Shown here: positions 1-9,849 of the stretch, piece by piece
Layout of the letters: each line of letters begins with the position of its first letter
Position numbering within the stretch: position 1 is the stretch's first letter
DNA from: JARFQW01 sp963842955
GTDB lineage: Bacteria; Pseudomonadota; Gammaproteobacteria; Steroidobacterales; XN24
Length of the DNA stretch: 64,000 bases
Assembly (NCBI GenBank): GCA_963842955.1
Contig: CAWJIJ010000009.1
Coordinates: 310,001-374,000 of the forward strand
Direction: 5' to 3'
Position numbers and translations under genes: made by a program
Notes under the pieces: model-generated
What the model was told of the DNA's origin: nothing
What the model saw: the letters and a program-made list of their open reading frames with translations, nothing else
Databases searched by the model: none

Positions 1-3000
1 GGTGTTGCCGGCGCCGAGGGTGGCGGCGGCCGAAAACGCGCCGCTGCCGTCGTTGAGCCAGACCCGGTTGACCGCGCCGCCGGCGTTGGCCAGGACCGCG
101 TCCAGGTCGCCGTCGCCATCGAGATCGGCCAGGGCCACGCCGTTGCTGCCGCTGTTATCGGGCAGGATCGCCGGGACCGGATCCAGGCCCCGGTCGCCGT
201 TGCCGAAGTACACCTCCGCGGGCACGCCGGCGGCGGTGCCGAGCACGACGTCGTCGAAGCCGTCGCCGTTGAGGTCGCCGGTGGCCACCGACAGGGTGGT
301 GGAACTGCCGACGCTCTGGACCGCACCGTTGGAGATCTCCCGGGCGACACTGGCATAGCCGACGGCCTGGTTGTTCTCGGGGTTGGGATCGATCGGCAGG
401 GCGCCGGAAGGTTCCACGGTGGCCTGCAGCTTGAGATCGCCCACCGCCGCCGGCGTGGTGGCCAGCGTCACGGTGCGGTCCCCGCCGACCGCCAGCAGGG
501 GCAGCTGGCAGACAAACGCGGTGGTGCCGTCTCCGGCGGGGGACAGGGCGCAGTCATTGTTGCCCGGCTGGACGTCCAGGTCCGGACCGGAAACGGTGCC
601 GGTCACCTGGATGCCGTCGCCCGGCGAGGGGCCGGCGTTGCTGGCCACCAGCCGCCAGGTCAGGGTGTCACCGAGCACGCCCGGCGACGGGCTGACCTCG
701 ATGGCGAGGCTCAGGTTGGCCCGGTCCTTGGCGGCGACGGTCAGCTGGAAGGTGTCGCTCACCGAGGCGCCGTCGCCATCGGTGGCGGTGATGGTGACCG
801 GATAAGGCGTATCGCGGGTGTCTTCGAGCAGCGGCGTGCCGCTGATCGTGCCGTTTTGCTCGTTGATCGCCAGGCGGCCGCTTTCCGGCAGCCCTTCGGC
901 GGCATACGTGAGCGTGTCGCCGTCGTCCACGTCGATGAAGGCGGGGGCCGTCTCGATGCGGACCGGACTGTCCTCCACGACCTGCTGGTTCGGCAGCGGG
1001 CTTTCGACCCGCGGCGCATCGTTGACCGGGGTCACCGCAATGGTCACGGCGAACGGTTCGCTGGGATCGGTGCCGTCGGAGACCTGCACCGGCACCGACA
1101 GCTCGCCGTTGAAGTCCGGGTTGGGTGTCACCCGGCTGCCCAGGGCAGTGTAGTTCTCGCCGGCGAGCACGTTGACCACGAAGTCCGCCGGGTTGCTGTT
1201 GTCGGGGTCCTCGAAGACCAGGTCCGCGGGGACCAGGTTGAGGGGCTCGTCCTCGGCGGTCTCCAGCGGCCGCTGGCCGGTCACGGTCGGGGCGTCGTTG
1301 ACCGCCGTCACCGTCACCTCCACGGAAACCGGATCGCTGGTGGACTCACCGTCGCTTACCGCCACGCCCACCGTCAGCACCCCGTTGAAGTCCTCCGCCG
1401 GCGTCAGCACATTGCCCGATACCGCATAGTCGGCTCCCGGCTTTACCTCGATGCTGAACGCGGCGGGATCAGTGGTGTCCACGTCTTCAATCTGGAAATC
1501 CGCAGGCGTCAGCGCCAGTGCGGTTTCCTCGGGCGTGGTCAGGGTGACGCCTGGAGCCGGACCGATAATTGTCGGTGGATCGTTCACTGGCGTGATGGTG
1601 TAACGAACCGTCGCCTGGGAAGTGAGTCCGCCCTGGTCCTCGATTTCGTAGACGAACGAGTCCTCGGTGGTCTCCGAACCGTCATGCACGTACGTGGCCC
1701 GACCGTCCCTCCTGAAGCTCCAGGGTGCCGTGGGTCACGTCCTGGATCACGCGGACGTCCAGCCTCCCGTCTTCCGGGTCGTTGTCGTTATCGAGAACGT
1801 TCCGGGTGAGCCGTTCGCCTTCCTCTACCGTGAACTCGTCATCGACGGCCATCGGCGCGTCGTTGACCTGGTTGACGGAAATCGTGACGGTCGCCCGGTC
1901 GGTATTGCCCTTGCCGTCATCGGCGAGATAGTCGAAGGAGTCGCCCTTCGTCTCGCTACCGTCATGGGTGTAGCTGAAGCTGCCGTTCGGCTGCAGGGTG
2001 ACCTCGCCGTTCTTCGGCGCGCTGTCGAGACGGGCGGTCAGGTTGTCGTCGTCGGGATCGCTGTCGTTGGCCAGCACGTTGCCGGTGACCGTGCCGCCCT
2101 CGTCCACGTTGGCGGTGTCGTTGACGGCCACGGGATCGTCCTGGACATTGCTGACCGACACCGTGATGTTTCCGGGGACTCCGTCCTGTACCTCGTCGCT
2201 CGGCAGGACCCGCACCGACAGGCTGCCGAAGAAATCCTTGACCGGCTGAATGCGGTTATCACCCACCAGGGTGTAGTTCGTGCCAGGAAGCACCGTGATC
2301 GTCAGCTGACCCGGCGGACTGTCGGGATCCTCGATGTTCACGTCCTGGCGCCGAATCGTGACGGCGGTTTCTTCCTGCGTGGAAATCGGATTCTGGCCCA
2401 CGATCCGCGGTGGCTCGTTGTCCGACACGTTCAGCTGGAAACCGTCGGTCACATCGTCATTGGACGGGTCCCTGGCACGGACCGTGATGGCGAAATTGCC
2501 GGCCTGAGTGGGTGCGCCGGAAAACTGGCCGGCGGGACTGAACGACAGGCCGTTGGGCAGGCCCGAGGCGCTGAAGGTCAGGGAATCTCCGTCGGCGTCG
2601 GTAAAGTTGCCTGCGACGTTGAGGCTGAAGGCCTGGCCCTGGACGACCTGCTGATTCGGTATGGGCGTGGCGACCGTCGGTGCGTCATTGCGCGGGGCGA
2701 TGGTGATGATGCCCCGGGCCCTGGCCGTCCGACCACCCGAGTCGAACGCTTCGTAGGTAAATTCGTCGCTGGTAGTCTCGGTCCCGTCGTGGGGATAGCT
2801 GAAGCTGCCGTTGGGCTGCAGGCTGAATCCCGGTGAGTGGGCCGGTCCCGATATGAGGCGAACCTGGAGCGAGTCGCCGTCCGGGTCCGAGTCGTTAGTC
2901 AGCACGTTGCCGGATACCGTCTGGCCTTCGCCGACCGAGATCACGTCGTCTACCGCCACCGGATCTTCGTTGACGGGGCGAATGGTGATATTCACCGTGG

Positions 3001-4162
3001 CCTGGCTTGAACCGCCGCGGCCATCTGAGGCCTCGTAGTTAAAGGAATCCGACGTCGTTTCACTACCGTCGTGCTGGTAGATGAAGCTGTTGCCGCTTTG
3101 CTGAACTGTGCCACGCTGGGGCTGGCTGATGAGCCGGGCACTGAGGCCGTCACCGTCGGGGTCGCTGTCATTGGCCAGCACTGTGACGGTGCCGGCACCC
3201 CCCTCATCCACCGTCAACGCGTCGTCCACGGCGACCGGCGGATCGTTCTGCGGCTGGATGATGATGCTGAGGGTGGCCTGGTCGGTGCCGCCGTTGCCGT
3301 CGCTGATCTCGTAGACCACGGCGTCTGCGGTGGTCTCCGAGCCGTTATGGGTGTAGGAAAAGCTGCCGTTGCCCTGGAGCTGAAAGGACTCGGCATGGGA
3401 CGGGCCGGAGATCCGGCGATAGATCAGGTCGTCGCCATCGGGATCCGAATCGTTGCCGGCCACGCTGCCGCTCACGGATCCGCCCTCGTTGACGTTGGCC
3501 ACGTCGTCCTGGGCAACGGGTGCACGATTGGTGGCCAGGACGTTCACGACAGCCGAAAAATCCGGCCCTTCGTCCTCGCCGTCGTCAGGCCTCACTTGCA
3601 CAGCGAGGTTGCCGGAAAAGCCCGGATCGGGCGTTACCGTATTGCCGTTGACGGAATAGTTGTTTCCGTTGCGTACCGAGATCGTAATCTGGTTGAGATT
3701 GGTGTCCGGATCCTCATAGGAGAACTGGCTGCGATCCAGCGTGATGGGCTGGCCGCGGTTCGTCTGCAGGCTCTGCTGGCCCACGATGCGGGGCTCATCG
3801 TTGACCGGGAAGATCTGGAAGCTGGCGGTGCCAACCGCAGACTCGCCGTCTTCGTCGATCACCCGATAGACGAAGCTGTCGCTCGCGGTCTCCGATCCAT
3901 CATGGCGATAATCGAAGTTGCCGTTGTCGGAGAAGTCGAAACTGCTGGCATGGGCCGGATTGGAAACCAGGACCCATTCCATGTCCCCGTCATCGCCGTC
4001 GGGATCGAAATCGTTATCGTCCACGTCCCGGTCGACGCGGCCGCCCTCGTCCAGATCGAAGTTCTCTCCGATGACAACGGGCGGCGCCGCATGGGCTGCG
4101 GCGCTGAACACGCCAATGGCAATCGCCACGGCCGCTACCAGGGTGCTGCGGAACACGTCCAT
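1..4162 (-). CDS. Giant secreted cadherin/tandem-95 and FG-GAP repeat protein (3' end outside window, one frameshift)
   Basis: The ATG at 4162 begins a signal peptide (MDVFRSTLVAAVAIAIGVFS, then AAAHA). It is preceded by only a weak GGTGA ribosome site; a TTG at 4189 is in frame but less likely. The mature part is a string of about 95-residue Ig/cadherin-like modules, each with 'DVDEGG...NDSDPDGD' and 'YTHDGSETTSDSF' type motifs, interrupted by He_PIG-like modules (for example 'GLPNGLSFSPAGQFSG'). Reading continues to the window edge, where FG-GAP/VCBS motifs such as 'LADLDGDGDLDAVLAN' appear. The frame breaks at the C-run at 1698-1700 (one base too many); skipping it restores a perfect module, so I read this as one gene. 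The family is usually a secreted adhesin or matrix protein with calcium-binding modules. No PEP-CTERM tail can be checked because the C-terminus is missing. The exact ligand is unknown. Confidence 0.8.
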
Positions 4163-4285
4163 GTGGGTCACCGGGTCAGGAATGGCCAACCGGGAAGGAG
4201 CCGTCGTTCAATGGTCATCTCCCGAGTATACCGAAGGCCCGGCCGTCATCACCGCCCCGCGGTAAATTCCTTTTTGACGGCTTGA

Positions 4286-4317
4286 GACCCGCCCGGCGGC
4301 CATGCGCCGGGCGGGTC
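4286..4317 (-). terminator. 13-bp perfect stem-loop downstream of the PEP-CTERM gene
   Basis: The arms 4286-4298 and 4305-4317 are perfectly complementary (GACCCGCCCGGCG / CGCCGGGCGGGTC) around a 6-base loop. It lies just after the stop of the PEP-CTERM gene and before the next minus-strand gene. It has no U-tract on the minus side, so it may be an mRNA-stabilising or attenuating hairpin rather than a full intrinsic terminator. Confidence 0.45.
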
Positions 4318-4354
4318 GACGCCGATCCAGTAACTGCGGTCAGGCTCCGGGGCA

Positions 4355-5122
4355 TCAGGCCTTCTGGTTCCGGCGCCGGGCCCATCCGAATCCGAGCAGG
4401 CCGGTGGCCAGCAGGGCGATACCGGTGGGCTCCGGGACGCCCGTGACCGACTCCACCATGAGGACCATGTCGTTGTAGTCGTAATCCCAGCTCGAAGCCA
4501 TGAGGTCTTCCCAGGCCAGGATGAACCCGTTGCCGTTCCAGGGCAGCTGTCCCACCGTAGGCAGGTCAACGGTCTGGCCATTGCCCTCGTAGGCCACCAT
4601 GTGGTCTTCGCCATCGGCGTTCCTGGACGACTCCGAGTAGAACATGTTGTTCTGCGGGGTCAGCAGGTAGAAGCCGAAGGTGGGCGAGGTGGTCACCATC
4701 TGGCCCAGCATCGCATAGGTGTCCAGGTCGCCGATGGTATAGGTGTAATTTGTTCCATCGAAGGACCGCGAAATGCCGGCCCGCGCGCCGGACCCGTCGG
4801 CGCCGTCGAACAGCGCGACATAGTTGCTCGGGTTTGCCGAGTCGTAAATGCCGAGGATATTGCGGTTCCGGAACCCGGCGAGCTCGATGATCATCGTCGC
4901 GCTGGCGTTGCCGCTGTTCGCATGCTCCCAGAGTTCGTCGGAGGCGTACTGGTCCGTCTGCACATTGGGTGCACCGCCGGCGACCACCAGGTCGTCGAGG
5001 ATTTCCTGGAGGGTGGCCTCGCCATTGGCGCCGGACACGTTGACCGGGGTGGCCAGGCTGGTCAGCGGGGCTGAGGTGAGGGCCAGGGCCCCGAGAAGAT
5101 AAAGGGTCTTGCTGCTCATCAT
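4355..5122 (-). CDS. PEP-CTERM sorting-domain protein with DUF4114-like region
   Basis: This 255-residue exported protein has a signal peptide (residues 1-25, cut after 'TSLAT') and a C-terminal PEP-CTERM signal made of 'VPEPTGIALLATGLLGFGW' followed by the basic tail 'ARRRNQKA'. A DUF4114-like motif with an acidic, possibly calcium-binding end ('WEDLMASSWDYDYNDM') lies just before the tail. In this system exosortase A cleaves at the PEP motif and the protein is released or linked to the envelope and exopolysaccharide. Two adjacent ATG codons (5122 and 5119) follow a good AAGGAG site; the first is used here. A perfect sigma-54 promoter lies about 70 bases upstream, which fits control by PrsK-PrsR encoded just across the intergenic gap. 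It is the only unambiguous PEP-CTERM substrate in the window. Confidence 0.92.
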   Translation of the reverse strand: MMSSKTLYLLGALALTSAPLTSLATPVNVSGANGEATLQEILDDLVVAGGAPNVQTDQYASDELWEHANSGNASATMIIELAGFRNRNILGIYDSANPSNYVALFDGADGSGARAGISRSFDGTNYTYTIGDLDTYAMLGQMVTTSPTFGFYLLTPQNNMFYSESSRNADGEDHMVAYEGNGQTVDLPTVGQLPWNGNGFILAWEDLMASSWDYDYNDMVLMVESVTGVPEPTGIALLATGLLGFGWARRRNQKA

Positions 5123-5192
5123 TGCTACTCCTTATGCAATGCGGTCCTGGCCTTAGTCGTCCGAATTCGGCCGTTGTCTGTGTCCTGACTGC

Positions 5193-5208
5193 AGCAAGGC
5201 CTGTGCCA
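5193..5208 (-). promoter_or_regulatory. Sigma-54 (-24/-12) promoter of the PEP-CTERM gene
   Basis: On the minus strand this reads TGGCACAGGCCTTGCT, an exact match to the sigma-54 consensus TGGCACR-N4-TTGCW with correct GG-N10-GC spacing. It points at the PEP-CTERM gene, giving a leader of about 60 bases. An AT-rich stretch (5209-5265) directly upstream, with an AATC-AATA-GATT inverted repeat, is a plausible activator-binding region. PrsR, encoded at 8430, belongs to the sigma-54 activator family. Confidence 0.85.
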
Positions 5209-6230
5209 GAGTTGATAATTTACATAAATAAACTTTTCTTAATCTATTGATTTAAATAGCTTTGTCGCGCCTTGATGTCATAACGTCGGAACGGCGTCAC
5301 ACGCTTTTCAGCATGCCCGGCAGCACGTCGGGCCTGCTTGTAAGAAGCCTCGACGGCCGACTTGATCTGGCCGGCCGGCGTGATAACCAGGACCGGGGAG
5401 AGGCGGCGGGAACCCGGTGGAAGTTATTGACATAATGTATTTTTCCGTCGGTCCGCCTTACACACGGCAGGAGCACCGAGTCGAAGAATCTGCCGAGAAC
5501 GCCCGGATTACCGCACTCGACGCGCGCTGGCATGAATCCTGCTACCTCCCCACCAGGGACTGATCGGACTGCCTTCTGGGGGGAACGGCGCCGATCCAGA
5601 GTCCCAAAGCCTGCCGGGAAGGAATACGGCCTCTGACCCGGTGGCCTTGCGAAAATGCCCGTCGGCGGATTACGGCCTCGCCGGCAACAGAACCAATAAC
5701 AAAGGGCAAAACCATGCGGGCCCGCAGCAATGCGGGCCTTTTTTCTTTTTCCCTCCTGGAAGACTTCCCGGCCCCCGCAGTACTCCCGAGTTTCCGCTCC
5801 GATCCTGTCGAGTCACACCCGGCGACGACCAGGCCACCCGCGCTCGGTGTTGTGGCTGAAAGCATGGCTGCGCGCGCGACAGGATTGTCCGAAGGGGCCC
5901 GCTCGACGGTTTGCCCTGGGGGATGGGCGTGCCGTCGCTGAGCGTCGGTGCTGTGGGATGGACGCAAAGGGGCCCCATGCGGCACCGCCGGCCGGTCAGG
6001 AGCGACCCTGAAAGCGAGTCGCGGCACGTCCTTTGAGCGAACTGTGACCCATGTCGCAGTTTTGCGAACGCCGTGTTCCGAAGTCCGACGGTGACTGTCG
6101 GTGGGGTGTACACTTTCGAATGTTGGCCGTTAGCTTTCTTCAGAGACGTTTCCCGTGAACTCGGGAACGGGCCGGACTGCCGGTGTGCCGCCGCCGGCGT
6201 AGTGATCGGAAGATCCGGGATAGGACGATC
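5209..6230. other. Divergent intergenic region between the PEP-CTERM gene and prsK
   Basis: About 1 kb with no convincing gene: the small open frames here have atypical composition and no recognisable motif. It holds the AT-rich patch upstream of the sigma-54 promoter (5209-5265), a second AT-rich spot around 5421-5445 containing TTGACATAATG, and a strong intrinsic terminator at 5719-5744 on the plus strand. The terminator implies a plus-strand transcript, perhaps a small RNA, starting somewhere in 5280-5700, but I cannot identify it. No obvious promoter for prsK stands out. Confidence 0.5.
5719..5749 (+). terminator. Rho-independent terminator
   Basis: The perfect 8-bp stem GGCCCGCA / TGCGGGCC closes a GCAA tetraloop and is followed at once by TTTTTTCTTTTT. 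This is a textbook intrinsic terminator on the plus strand. No protein gene ends just upstream of it, so the terminated transcript is unidentified. Confidence 0.85.
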
Positions 6231-6260
6231 ATGAAACCCTTCGGGACTTCAGAACAATGA
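6231..6260 (+). CDS. Nine-codon leader ORF overlapping the prsK start
   Basis: ATG at 6231 follows a TAGGA ribosome site and encodes MKPFGTSEQ, with its TGA stop overlapping the prsK ATG (ATGA at 6257-6260). prsK itself has no good ribosome site, so translational coupling through this leader is plausible. Whether it is translated is inference. Confidence 0.35.
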   Translation: MKPFGTSEQ

Positions 6261-8437
6261 ACCTCGCCGTCGCGGGATACGCGCTGGCCGCGGTGCTGTT
6301 CGCCGCCCTGGGGATTTATTGCCTGGTCGGCCGGGGCGGGCGGGCCGTTCGACTCCTTCTTATAGTGGCGAGCCTGATCTCGGCTGCCTGGGCCGGAGTC
6401 AATGCCTTCTGGGTGCACGGCATGCCGTTCTCGGTTCAGCAGATCTACCTGGCCGAGATCATCCGGGACGCGGCATGGCTGATTCTGCTGGCCGGATTGA
6501 TCCCCAGGGAAGGCGCCTTCTCGGTCGGCGGATTCGCCAGAGTCGCAGCCTATGCGGGAACCGTGGTCGCCCTCGCGGCGACGCCGTTCCTGGATTCGGG
6601 GCCCGCTACAGGATTCACGCTCATCCCGTTGGGGCTCGGTGCGGCCGTGTTCGGGCTCGTCATGGTCGAGCAGATTTTCAGAAACGCGGACACCCGCCAG
6701 CGCTGGGTATTCAAGTTCTTGTTGCTCGGAATCGGGGCCATCCTGGCCTATGACCTGTTCCTGTATTCCCACGCGCTGCTGTTCAGGGCGATCCGCGCCG
6801 ATCTCTGGGCCATTCGAGGATTCGCCAATGCTCTCGTTGTGCCCATGTTGTTCGTCGCCGTTCATCGGAGCCGGCGCTACGTCCTGGATCTCTCGGTATC
6901 TCGCCACGTTACGTTTTATACAGCCGCGCTCATGGGCGTGGGTGCGTATCTGCTGGCCATGGCGGCGGCCGGGTACGGCATTCGGCTCCTTGGCGGCACC
7001 TGGGGCGCAGCCCTCCAGGCGCTCTTCCTGTTCGGGGCTGTCGTCTTGCTGGGTGTCATCCTGCTGTCCAGCCGCGTGCGTTCCGAGGTCCGGGTCTTCA
7101 TTTCCAAGCATTTCTACCCCAGCCGGTACGACTATCGCGAGGAGTGGATGCGCCTGACGGAGACCCTGGGGGACTCCTCAGAGGCACTCTCGATCAGGGG
7201 AATCAAGGCGCTCGCGCAAATCGTGGAAGCGGAGTCGGGCGCCCTGTGGCTCGGTGAGAGCCGGCCGGATCGAGAGGCCTTGTTCAAGAAGCACGTCCAC
7301 TGGAAGCACGACATCGGGCCGGATGTTCTGCCTCCGGACGACCGGTTGGTCCGGTTTGTCGCAAAAACCCTTTGGAGCATCCACGGGAATGGCTGTCGGG
7401 AAACGCCGGATGCCTATCCGGGACTCGAGCTGCCCGAGTGGCTGGCCAGTGTGGAGGATGACTGGGTTGCCGTGCCCCTGCTGGATGGCGATCGACTCTA
7501 CGGCCTGGTCTTGCTGGAGCACCCGCGCACGGGCCTGAGTCTCGACTACGAGGAGATCGATCTGCTGCGGATCGCGGGACGCCAGACGGCCACGGCCCTG
7601 GCCCAGGACGACGCCAACCGCAGGCTGGCGGACAGCCGTCAGTTCGAGGCCTATAACCGGCTGACGGCCTTCCTGATGCATGACTTAAAGAATCTGATTG
7701 CCCAGCAATCCCTGGTGGTCCGGAATGCCGCCCGCTTCAAGAATGACCCGGAGTTCATCGATGATGCGATTGAAACCATCGGCGGGTCCGTGCGGCGCAT
7801 GCAGCGGCTGCTGGAACTGCTGTCCCAGGGCTCAGACCGGGGCTACGCGGAACGTGTTGCTCTCGGGCCGTTGATAGAGCGCGTGATTCGCGATCACAAG
7901 GACCGAGTGCCACCGCCGGTTGCCGGGGTGATCGAAGACGATCTCCGTGTCAGCGCCGATCCGGAACGTCTTGCAATGGTCCTGGGACACGTCATAAGAA
8001 ACGCGCAGGATGCCACTCCGGCGGACGGTGATGTCACCGTAGAGGTCCGCCGATGCGGTGCCAGTGCCGTCGTTACAGTTCGCGATACGGGTTCCGGCAT
8101 GGCGCCGGAGTTTGTTCGGGATCGCCTGTTCCAGCCTTTCGATTCCACGAAGGGAGCCAAGGGCATGGGAATCGGCGCCTACCAGGTGCGCGAGTTCACC
8201 AAGGAATGCGGCGGCAGTATCCGTGTCGAGAGCCGTGCCGGGGAAGGAACCACCTTTGTCCTCGCGTTTCCCGTTGCGAATTCGGCGGGGCAGACCATCG
8301 ATGAAGGGCCGATGACGACGCAGACGGAAGACCCGGGGCATGGCGGGGACGACCGTGCCGCCGATGTGATCGACGAAGCCGAAGAGACCCGGAGTGGGCG
8401 GCAAATTCCGATAGGACAGGGAGCAGCTCGTGGCTAA
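6257..8437 (+). CDS. prsK: PEP-CTERM system membrane histidine kinase PrsK
   Basis: This 726-residue sensor kinase pairs with PrsR, encoded directly after it with overlapping ends (prsR GTG at 8430). The N-terminal third is hydrophobic with about eight membrane segments (residues 1-270). It is followed by a GAF-like region (about 300-450), a phosphoacceptor helix with 'FLMHDLKNLIAQQ' (His475) and an ATPase domain with the G boxes 'DTGSGMAPEF' and 'KGMGIGAYQVREF'. The short 'HDLKN' H-box and membrane/GAF layout are those of the PrsK family. An acidic extension of about 45 residues follows the ATPase domain, so the protein is slightly longer than usual. Its likely role is to sense an envelope or matrix cue and phosphorylate PrsR, controlling PEP-CTERM protein expression. 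The start rests on the overlapping leader ORF and the hydrophobic N-terminus. Confidence 0.93.
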   Translation: MNLAVAGYALAAVLFAALGIYCLVGRGGRAVRLLLIVASLISAAWAGVNAFWVHGMPFSVQQIYLAEIIRDAAWLILLAGLIPREGAFSVGGFARVAAYAGTVVALAATPFLDSGPATGFTLIPLGLGAAVFGLVMVEQIFRNADTRQRWVFKFLLLGIGAILAYDLFLYSHALLFRAIRADLWAIRGFANALVVPMLFVAVHRSRRYVLDLSVSRHVTFYTAALMGVGAYLLAMAAAGYGIRLLGGTWGAALQALFLFGAVVLLGVILLSSRVRSEVRVFISKHFYPSRYDYREEWMRLTETLGDSSEALSIRGIKALAQIVEAESGALWLGESRPDREALFKKHVHWKHDIGPDVLPPDDRLVRFVAKTLWSIHGNGCRETPDAYPGLELPEWLASVEDDWVAVPLLDGDRLYGLVLLEHPRTGLSLDYEEIDLLRIAGRQTATALAQDDANRRLADSRQFEAYNRLTAFLMHDLKNLIAQQSLVVRNAARFKNDPEFIDDAIETIGGSVRRMQRLLELLSQGSDRGYAERVALGPLIERVIRDHKDRVPPPVAGVIEDDLRVSADPERLAMVLGHVIRNAQDATPADGDVTVEVRRCGASAVVTVRDTGSGMAPEFVRDRLFQPFDSTKGAKGMGIGAYQVREFTKECGGSIRVESRAGEGTTFVLAFPVANSAGQTIDEGPMTTQTEDPGHGGDDRAADVIDEAEETRSGRQIPIGQGAARG

Positions 8438-9797
8438 GACTGGACGGAAAATCCTGATCGTCGAGGACGATCAGGGCATGCAGCGGCAGCTCAAGTGGGC
8501 TTTCGATGGCTGGGATGTGCTCGTCGCCGAAAACCGCAGCCAGGCCATCGCGGAACTCCGTCGGCATGAGCCTCCGGTCGTGCTCCAGGACCTGGGCCTG
8601 CCACCGGACGCCGAGGGCGTGGAAGAGGGCTTCCAGACCCTGAAGGAAATTCTGTCGTTTGCTCCGCACACCAAGGTCATCGTGGTGACCGGCAACGGCG
8701 ACCGCGACAATGCCGTCCGGGCCGTGGGAGCCGGGGCCTACGACTTCTATTCGAAGCCCGTGGATATCGATCTGCTGCATCTTCTCGTGGACCGGGCCTG
8801 GTCCCTGCACGCCCTGGAACTGGAGAACCGGCGACTCCACTCGGCGGCTTCCGCCTCGCCGCTGGGCGGCATCATTTCCGGGTCGCCCGCGATGGACAAG
8901 CTCTGCCGGATGGTGGAAAAAATCGCGCCGGTGGATGTCACCACGATGGTCCTAGGAGAAAGCGGCACAGGCAAGGAAGTCATCGCCCGGGCCATCCACC
9001 GCCTGTCACCGCGCGCGGACAAGCGGTTTGTTGCCATCAACTGCGCGGCCATTCCCGAGAACCTGCTGGAGAGTGAGCTGTTCGGTTACGAGAAGGGTGC
9101 GTTCACCGGGGCCAACAAGCTGACGCTGGGGAAGGTCGAGGTGGCCGACGGCGGGACCCTGATGCTGGACGAGATCGGCGACATGCCCGCCGCGCTCCAG
9201 GGCAAGCTGCTGAGGTTTCTCCAGGAGCGCGTGATCGAGCGGGTCGGCGGCCGGGACGAAATCCCAGTGGACGTCCGCGTCGTGTGCGCCACGAACCGGG
9301 ACCTGCAGCAACTCATGGCCGAGGGGACGTTCCGCGAAGACCTGTTCTACCGGATCAGCGAGATCACGCTGACGATTCCGCCGTTACGCGATCGCGAGGG
9401 CGGACGCATCATCCTCGCCCGGCATTTTCTCGACAAGTTTGCGCAGGAGATGAAGCGCAGCCTGAAGGGATTTAACGAGGATGCCGTGACGGCCATTCAG
9501 GATTATCGCTGGCCCGGCAACGTGCGTGAGATGGAGAACAAGATCAAGGGCGCGGTGGTCATCGCAGAGGGTCCCTGGGTCACACCGGAGGATCTCGGGA
9601 TCCTTGGAGGTTCGGAGTCGGGCATGAAGCTGAATCTTCGCCAGGTCCGTGATGAAGCCGAGCAGCGGGCGTTGGCCCAGGCTCTGGCCCTGTCGGCCGG
9701 AAACATCTCGCGGGCGGCGGAGCTGCTCGGCGTGGCAAGGCCGACCGTCTACGACCTCATGGAGCGCCATGGGGTTTCCGCCGAGGCCGTTGGCTGA
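8430..9797 (+). CDS. prsR: PEP-CTERM-box response regulator PrsR (sigma-54 activator)
   Basis: This 455-residue NtrC-type regulator has a receiver domain (residues 1-125, acidic 'VEDD' pocket, phosphoacceptor Asp54 in 'LQDLGLPPD'). It also has an AAA+ sigma-54 interaction domain (about 145-375; Walker A 'GESGTGKE', the sigma-54 contact loop 'GAFTGA', Walker B 'GGTLMLDEIGD', arginine-finger region 'FREDLFYRI') and a Fis-type helix-turn-helix ('GNISRAAELLGVARPTVY'). The GTG start overlaps the end of prsK and follows a GGGAG site. In relatives PrsK-PrsR and RpoN activate PEP-CTERM genes. The sigma-54 promoters at 5193, 21481 and 30919 are likely targets, although the operator sequence has not been established here. 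Confidence 0.95.
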   Translation: MAKTGRKILIVEDDQGMQRQLKWAFDGWDVLVAENRSQAIAELRRHEPPVVLQDLGLPPDAEGVEEGFQTLKEILSFAPHTKVIVVTGNGDRDNAVRAVGAGAYDFYSKPVDIDLLHLLVDRAWSLHALELENRRLHSAASASPLGGIISGSPAMDKLCRMVEKIAPVDVTTMVLGESGTGKEVIARAIHRLSPRADKRFVAINCAAIPENLLESELFGYEKGAFTGANKLTLGKVEVADGGTLMLDEIGDMPAALQGKLLRFLQERVIERVGGRDEIPVDVRVVCATNRDLQQLMAEGTFREDLFYRISEITLTIPPLRDREGGRIILARHFLDKFAQEMKRSLKGFNEDAVTAIQDYRWPGNVREMENKIKGAVVIAEGPWVTPEDLGILGGSESGMKLNLRQVRDEAEQRALAQALALSAGNISRAAELLGVARPTVYDLMERHGVSAEAVG

Positions 9798-9849
9798 ATT
9801 CGCGGTACTGGGGCAGCAGTTGGTGGCAACAGCGAATAACCAAGTGAGC

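Noticed and set aside
5880..6010. Possible c-di-GMP (GEMM) riboswitch, because CAGGGCAAACC-like and GACGCAAAGG-like strings occur
   Set aside because: The two core strings lie on opposite strands and do not form the GEMM arrangement.
6140..7111. A 323-codon minus-strand open frame
   Set aside because: It is low-complexity and rich in Gln, Glu and Arg, as expected from reading the prsK gene backwards.
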